Positions 59,411-64,000 of a DNA stretch of 64,000 nucleotides are shown here, piece by piece (position 1 is the stretch's first letter; each line of letters begins with the position of its first letter). The notes beneath the pieces were generated by a model. That model worked only from the letters and a program-made list of their open reading frames with translations, did not search any database and had not been told where the DNA came from. This DNA is from Actinoalloteichus hoggarensis. GTDB lineage: Bacteria > Actinomycetota > Actinomycetes > Mycobacteriales > Pseudonocardiaceae. The translations under genes and the position numbers were made by a program. The stretch is from contig NZ_CP022521.1 of the NCBI RefSeq assembly GCF_002234535.1, forward strand, positions 3,782,001 to 3,846,000. The letters run 5' to 3'.

Positions 59411-60919
59411 GATGAGAACTCACCTCTCTGACATGACGCCCGATTCGAGTCGCCGCCCGGAAAGGGGGTGCCGATCCGTCGACTCGCCTCGCACGCCGAT
59501 CTGTCGACCTGACAAGACCGGCAGCAGTCGACTCGTCTCGTCTCATCGGGGGCGATGACGATTCGATGCGGAGTCAGGCGCTGCCGGGTTCTCCGCCCGG
59601 AGTCTCGATGCGTGATGATCCGCGCCGCCGAGAATCGACGGCGCGGAGTTCACGGCGCGTCGACGACACACGCCCGCGAACTGCCGCATCACCCGAGAAG
59701 ACGGCTCCCCACAGCCGTTCGAATCGAGGTCAGCCCCCCCAGAGCGCCGCGTCCCGCCTCCCGAAACCCCCAAGAACCCGGGAGACAGGACGCGGCGCGC
59801 CGTCGTCTCATCACACACGTCCGAGCTGTTTCGACGACCGATGTTCCGGGCGACCGCCGAGACGTTCGCCGCCCGATCGGTTCGAATGACGGCGGTGGCG
59901 GCCCGGCGGCCACGGATTCAGATCATCGGCGCGAAATCGACTGTGAAGCTCTTCTCTGAACTGTGCATCACTTCCGTTCTCACCGGGCAGCCGGCGACAA
60001 TGACAGAACCGAGTGGGATCGACCGATCGCGTCGCGCGGATTCCACGCGAGAAGGTCGCCGCGATCGGCGGGGCGGGCGGCGAGGACCACGGTCTCCGAA
60101 CAGCCGAGGAAGACTGGTCGCCGGGGATGTCTCCCGGCGGATGGTCCGTGCTCGCGGTCGCGGAAACGGACCCGGCCTCGCCTGCCGCGTCGGAACCGCC
60201 TGCGGCGAAGCGTGCCGTCGGCGTGGTGGGGGTTCCTGACGTGGTCACGAGACGTCGCGGGTGGAGCAGCGGAGGGCGCACGCCACAGGACCACGGGCCG
60301 GACGCCTGCGGGGCCGCATCCGATGCGGCGGGTGATCGCGTGTGCCGGGCGGGACACCGTCGCGTCGGTCCGGTCCGGTGTGTGTCCGACACTCCGGGTG
60401 GTGTGCACTGTCCTCCCTGCGTTCTCGACGCCTGCGGGCGTCCGATCCACCACCGGTATCCCGAGGACACCCGGTCGCCGGGTGCGCCGCGTCGCGCGGA
60501 GCGACGTCGCCATACATCCGATCAATCCGTGTCCCTGAGCGTCCGGCAGCCGACTGGACGACACGGACGTCTCGACCAGGCCGCTCGTCGATCCTCGGCT
60601 GTGGTCGTTCCGTCCCGTGTGGGTCGATCATGCCGCATCGTCCGCCCAGATCGCGCACAGGCGATCGTCTGATCGTCGGACGTCCCGTGCCGCGAGCGGG
60701 CGAGTCGCAGCGTGTCCGCGCAGGCGAGACCCGACGTGATCCGGGGGAGCCACGTCTGCCTCGTCCAGGGTGAACCTCCATGATCCCAGCCGGGCCGCAC
60801 AGATCGTGCACAGTCCGGACGCGAGTGACGGTAGATTTCGAAGATCAATCGAGAACTGCGTGAGCAGCCCGCCGCATGACGGTTCTGATCGACGATGCTT
60901 CGGTGACTGTGGACACGGG

Positions 60920-63772
60920 GTGACTGTGGAGTTTCGACTCTTGGGACCGTTGGAGGCTCGCCGGGACGGCGCGGTCGTCTCGTTGGGCGGTCGTCGGCAG
61001 CGCTCCGTGCTCGCGGCGTTGCTGCTTCGTTCGAACGAGGTCGCCGGAACCGGTTACCTCGCCGAGGCGATCTGGGAGACCCCGCCCGCCGCCCCCGAGT
61101 CCAACATCCGTACCTATGTCGCGGGGCTGCGGCGAGCCCTGCGCGGGGTCGGCGAGTCCGACGACCGGATCGCCACCCGCTCCGGCGGGTATCTGCTCGC
61201 GGTCCGCCCCGGTGAACTGGACCTCGCCGTCTTCGAGGAACACGCCCGTGAGGGCGAGCACGCGGTGCGACGACGGGACTTCACCAGGGCCGTCGACCAC
61301 CTCGAACGGGCACTCGCGTTGTGGCGGGGCAGACCTCTGGAGGGCAGCACGCTGGGGACGCTGCTGGCCGCGGAGGCGGACCGGATCGAGGATCGCCGAC
61401 TGGCCGTGGTGGAACAGCACGCGCAGGCCTGGATCGCCCTGGGCAGGCCCGACCTCGTGATCGGCGGCCTGCGAGCCCTCGTCGCCGAGCATCCCTACCG
61501 CGAGGAACTGTGGGCGCAGCTCATGCTGGCGCTCTACCACGGCGACCGGCAGGCCGACGCGCTCGCCGCCTTCACCCAGGTCCGGCAGCGGCTGGTCACC
61601 GATCTCGGGATCGAACCCGGTCCGCGCCTGCAACGCCTGCACCAGGAGATCCTGTCCGTCGAGCCGATCGAGGCCGGCGTGCGGGACGGGTCCGCCCACG
61701 CCGACGACGCCGTCTCGGTGGCACGCGCCTATCGACAGCTGCCGATGGACATCGTCGAGTTCACCGGCCGCACGGCCGAGCTCACCAGGATGCTGCGCAT
61801 CGTCGAGGAGCACGGCGACCCGGCGGCCACGGCCGTGCCCGTCATCGCGATCGAGGGGATGGCCGGGGTCGGCAAGACCCGGCTCGCCGTGCACGCGGCA
61901 CATCGGATCGTCGGGCAGGGCCGCTTCGACGAGATGCAGCTCTGGACGGACCTGCACGGCTTCGACCCGGAGCATCCGCCCGCCGACCCGGCCGAGGTGC
62001 TGGCGGGATTCCTGCGGCTGCTCGGCGTGCCGGGGCAGCACATCCCGCATGGTCTGGACGCGCGCGCGGCGCTGTACCGGGACCGGCTGGTGGGCAGACG
62101 GGTGCTGGTGCTGCTCGACAACGCGGCCACCGAAGAACAGGTCAGGCCGCTGCTGCCGGGCACGGCGGACTGTCTCGTGCTGATCACGACCCGACGCAGG
62201 CTGTCCGGGCTGGACGGCACCCGGCCGCTGCCGTTGGGCGTGCTGGGCACCGCGGAGGCAGTCGCGCTGCTCGCCCACATCGCGGGGGACGGTCGGGTCG
62301 AGGCCGAGCCCACGGCGGCCCGGCGGGTCGTCGAGCTGTGCGGCGGGCTGCCGCTGGCGGTGGTCCTGGCGGCACGCAGGCTGCGCAACCGTCCGTCCTG
62401 GACGGTCGGCGACCTGGTCGAGCGGCTCGCCGACGCCGAGCGACGACTGGCCCGGCTCTCGGCGGGCGCCCTGGGCGTGCATGTCATCTTCGACCTCTCC
62501 TATCGCGCGCTGCCGCCCCGGCATCGCCGCCTGTTCCGGCTGCTCGGCGTGCACCCCGGCGACGACATCACCGCGCACACCGCCGCCGCGCTCGGCGACC
62601 TGCACCCCGACGACGCCGAGAGCCTGCTGGAGGACCTGCTCGACGAACATCTGCTGCACCAGTCCACGCCCGGCCGTTACCACTTCCACGACCTGCTGCG
62701 CAGCTTCGCCCGGGAGCGCGCCCACGCCGAGGAGTCGGCGTCGGACCGCGACGGGGCCGTGACCCGGCTCCTCAGCTGGTACCTGCACGCCGCCGAGGGC
62801 GCCAGGCGACTCCTGGAGCCGCACCGCGGCCAACCGGTCCGGCTGCACCCGCTGCTGACCCGGCATCCCGTGCCGGTCCCCGCCGACCACGAACAGGCCC
62901 TCGCCTGGTGTGAGGCCGAGCGGGGCGGGCTGCTCGCCGCCGTGCACGCGGCGCTGGAGATCGAACAGCTCTCGATCGCCTGGCAGCTTCCGTCGATCCT
63001 GCTGAACTTCTACTACCGGCGCAGCCACTGGGCGGACTGGTTGACGACGCACCGCATCGCCTTGAAGGCGGCCCGGGCGCTCGATGAGCAGCACGGACAG
63101 GGCCTCATCTGGCGTGGGCTCGGCATCGCACAGCACGATCTCCGGCATTTCACCGAGGCCGTGGACTGCTATCAACGGGCGCAGCGCATCCTGGACACGG
63201 TGGGCGATCGCAACGGGCAGGCCTGGAACCTGAACAACCTGGGCATCGGCTACATCGATCTGGAGCGGCTCGACGACGCTCGCGGCTGCTTCGCGGCGGC
63301 GCTGCCGGGCTTCCGGGAGACCGGCGACCGTCAGGGCGAGGGCATCTGTCTGAGCAATCTCGGCGACACGCTGCGCAGACTGGGCCTGCGTGCCGAGGCC
63401 ACCGCGCACCTTCAGGAGGCCCTGCACATCCAGCATGACATGACCGATCAGGCGAGTCTGCGCTTCACCCTGACCTGTCTCGGCGATCTGCTGCACGACG
63501 GCGGCGACTGGGCCGAGGCGGCGCGACATCATCGGGAGGCCGTCGTGGTGAGCGAGCGCGTCGGCGATCAGCGGATGGTGGCCCGCGCGTTGATCGGCCT
63601 GGCCCGTGCACTGGAGGCGACGGGCGACACGGACACAGCACTGCGTCACCGACGCCGGGCCCTGGTCATCTTCGACGAACTCGGCGACCCGCAGGCCGAG
63701 GTCCTGCGGCCGCTGCTCGGCCGACCGCCGATCGATCGGTCCGAACACCAGGGCACGTCGGACGACCCGTGA
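60920..63772 (+). CDS. SARP (AfsR/DnrI/RedD-like) regulator with NB-ARC and TPR domains
   Basis: GTG 60920 or 60926 begins V(TV)EFRLLGPLEARRDGAVVSLGGRRQRSVLAALLLRSNEV, the SARP winged helix (about 1-95). The bacterial transcriptional activation domain follows (about 100-245: LAVFEEHAREGEHAVRRRDFTRAVDHLERALALWRGRPLEG...PYREELWAQLMLALYHGDRQADALAAFTQVRQRLVTDLGIEPGPRLQRLHQEIL). The NB-ARC ATPase has P-loop GMAGVGKTRLA near 315 and VLVLLDNA. The C-terminal third is tetratricopeptide repeats (WNLNNLGIGYIDLERLDDARGCFAAAL, ICLSNLGDTLRRLGLRAEATAHLQEAL). 950 residues match AfsR-type regulators that activate secondary metabolism. A target cluster is not visible and may lie beyond the right edge. Confidence 0.94.
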   Translation: MTVEFRLLGPLEARRDGAVVSLGGRRQRSVLAALLLRSNEVAGTGYLAEAIWETPPAAPESNIRTYVAGLRRALRGVGESDDRIATRSGGYLLAVRPGELDLAVFEEHAREGEHAVRRRDFTRAVDHLERALALWRGRPLEGSTLGTLLAAEADRIEDRRLAVVEQHAQAWIALGRPDLVIGGLRALVAEHPYREELWAQLMLALYHGDRQADALAAFTQVRQRLVTDLGIEPGPRLQRLHQEILSVEPIEAGVRDGSAHADDAVSVARAYRQLPMDIVEFTGRTAELTRMLRIVEEHGDPAATAVPVIAIEGMAGVGKTRLAVHAAHRIVGQGRFDEMQLWTDLHGFDPEHPPADPAEVLAGFLRLLGVPGQHIPHGLDARAALYRDRLVGRRVLVLLDNAATEEQVRPLLPGTADCLVLITTRRRLSGLDGTRPLPLGVLGTAEAVALLAHIAGDGRVEAEPTAARRVVELCGGLPLAVVLAARRLRNRPSWTVGDLVERLADAERRLARLSAGALGVHVIFDLSYRALPPRHRRLFRLLGVHPGDDITAHTAAALGDLHPDDAESLLEDLLDEHLLHQSTPGRYHFHDLLRSFARERAHAEESASDRDGAVTRLLSWYLHAAEGARRLLEPHRGQPVRLHPLLTRHPVPVPADHEQALAWCEAERGGLLAAVHAALEIEQLSIAWQLPSILLNFYYRRSHWADWLTTHRIALKAARALDEQHGQGLIWRGLGIAQHDLRHFTEAVDCYQRAQRILDTVGDRNGQAWNLNNLGIGYIDLERLDDARGCFAAALPGFRETGDRQGEGICLSNLGDTLRRLGLRAEATAHLQEALHIQHDMTDQASLRFTLTCLGDLLHDGGDWAEAARHHREAVVVSERVGDQRMVARALIGLARALEATGDTDTALRHRRRALVIFDELGDPQAEVLRPLLGRPPIDRSEHQGTSDDP

Positions 63773-63783
63773 CCGGCCACGAG

Positions 63784-63802
63784 CCCTGCCGGCACGGCAG
63801 GG
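63784..63802 (+). terminator. 8-bp hairpin after the SARP gene
   Basis: CCCTGCCG and CGGCAGGG flank GCA, 12 bp past the SARP stop. No U-tract; probable terminator. From here to the window end no gene was recognised. Confidence 0.6.
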
Positions 63803-64000
63803 CGGCCGAACGCGACAGGAGAGCGGATCCTTGTCGGCGCGGCGATCTCCGTCGAACTCCTGATCACCTCGACGGCTGTCACGCACGGTTCGACCATCAC
63901 TCGTCGGCGGTGAGGTGCCATGTCTCTCGCCCTGACCGCGTCGACCCGTTCGGGCGGCCGGCAGCCGGGCGTCCCGGCCACGCGGGGGTCCGCCGTCCCG

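Larger units (their letters stand above)
59268..60919. other. Long region without recognised genes, upstream of the SARP regulator
   Basis: 1.65 kb. Only the short ORF at 59339-59410 and the hairpin at 59292-59322 stand out. Other open frames are Arg/Pro/Ser-rich noise. It presumably contains the SARP promoter; the DNA near 60770-60910 is less GC-rich. Confidence 0.5.

Noticed and set aside
60013-60672. A 219-codon plus-strand frame upstream of the SARP gene
   Set aside because: No ribosome site or family similarity; composition resembles the surrounding noise and an equally long frame exists on the other strand.
60845-63886. A 1013-codon open frame on the minus strand
   Set aside because: Antisense shadow of the SARP regulator, whose domains are unmistakable on the plus strand.

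Overview
The window is very GC-rich, with strong G/C bias at third codon positions, GTG starts, ATGA/GTGA stop-start overlaps and long spacers. Together with actinomycete-typical families (SARP/AfsR-like regulator, Scr1-type regulator with DUF397 partner, SagB-type dehydrogenase, P450 with 3Fe-4S ferredoxin, type III PKS with phenolic-lipid tailoring genes) this points to a filamentous actinobacterium, probably Pseudonocardiaceae-like. The genus is inference. It reads as accessory chromosome with many catabolic and regulatory modules.

Layout. 0-2.5 kb: Old Yellow Enzyme gene cut by the edge, its divergent MerR regulator, and a GH114-type gene broken by two frameshifts. 2.9-5.6 kb: a possible 24-residue basic peptide gene, a SagB-type dehydrogenase and a ferric-reductase-like membrane protein. 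6-12.7 kb: secreted alpha-amylase with CBM20, an SRPBCC protein, and a CUT1 sugar importer lacking its own ATPase. 13.3-18.3 kb: LmbE deacetylase, LacI regulator with a perfect operator palindrome, P450 and ferredoxin. 19-22.3 kb: a cobalamin riboswitch followed by three overlapping genes for exported proteins that together resemble split transcobalamin (DUF4430 domain; alpha/alpha barrel with collagen-like stalk and membrane anchor; DUF4430 with anchor). 23-28.6 kb: UbiA prenyltransferase, ICMT-type methyltransferase, FAD oxidoreductase and type III PKS, with a decayed CRISPR-like array between the last two.

29-47.6 kb holds a COG0523 GTPase, a PCMT-like methyltransferase, an HTH-TPR regulator, a GH95 fucosidase, a phosphonate-permease-like remnant, two SDRs, a small membrane protein/Cys-rich protein pair divergent from an Scr1/DUF397 pair, glutathione-independent formaldehyde dehydrogenase, two DJ-1/PfpI proteins, an SRPBCC protein and a TetR regulator. 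47.9-58.3 kb is a coherent glycan locus: CUT2 importer (two permeases, double ATPase, lipoprotein), GH2 enzyme with LamG domain, DeoR regulator and frameshifted GH16; shared TCGATCA-type motifs suggest one regulon. 58.5-64 kb holds a wrecked LuxR response regulator, a short Cys-ending peptide ORF with a terminator-like hairpin, and a 950-residue SARP regulator.

Most interesting: the riboswitch-controlled transcobalamin-like operon, the degenerate CRISPR-like array, and the peptide/SagB/cytochrome cassette. At least four genes are broken, mostly by single-base indels, so either local decay or assembly error is in play. No tRNA, rRNA, transposase or integrase gene was seen.
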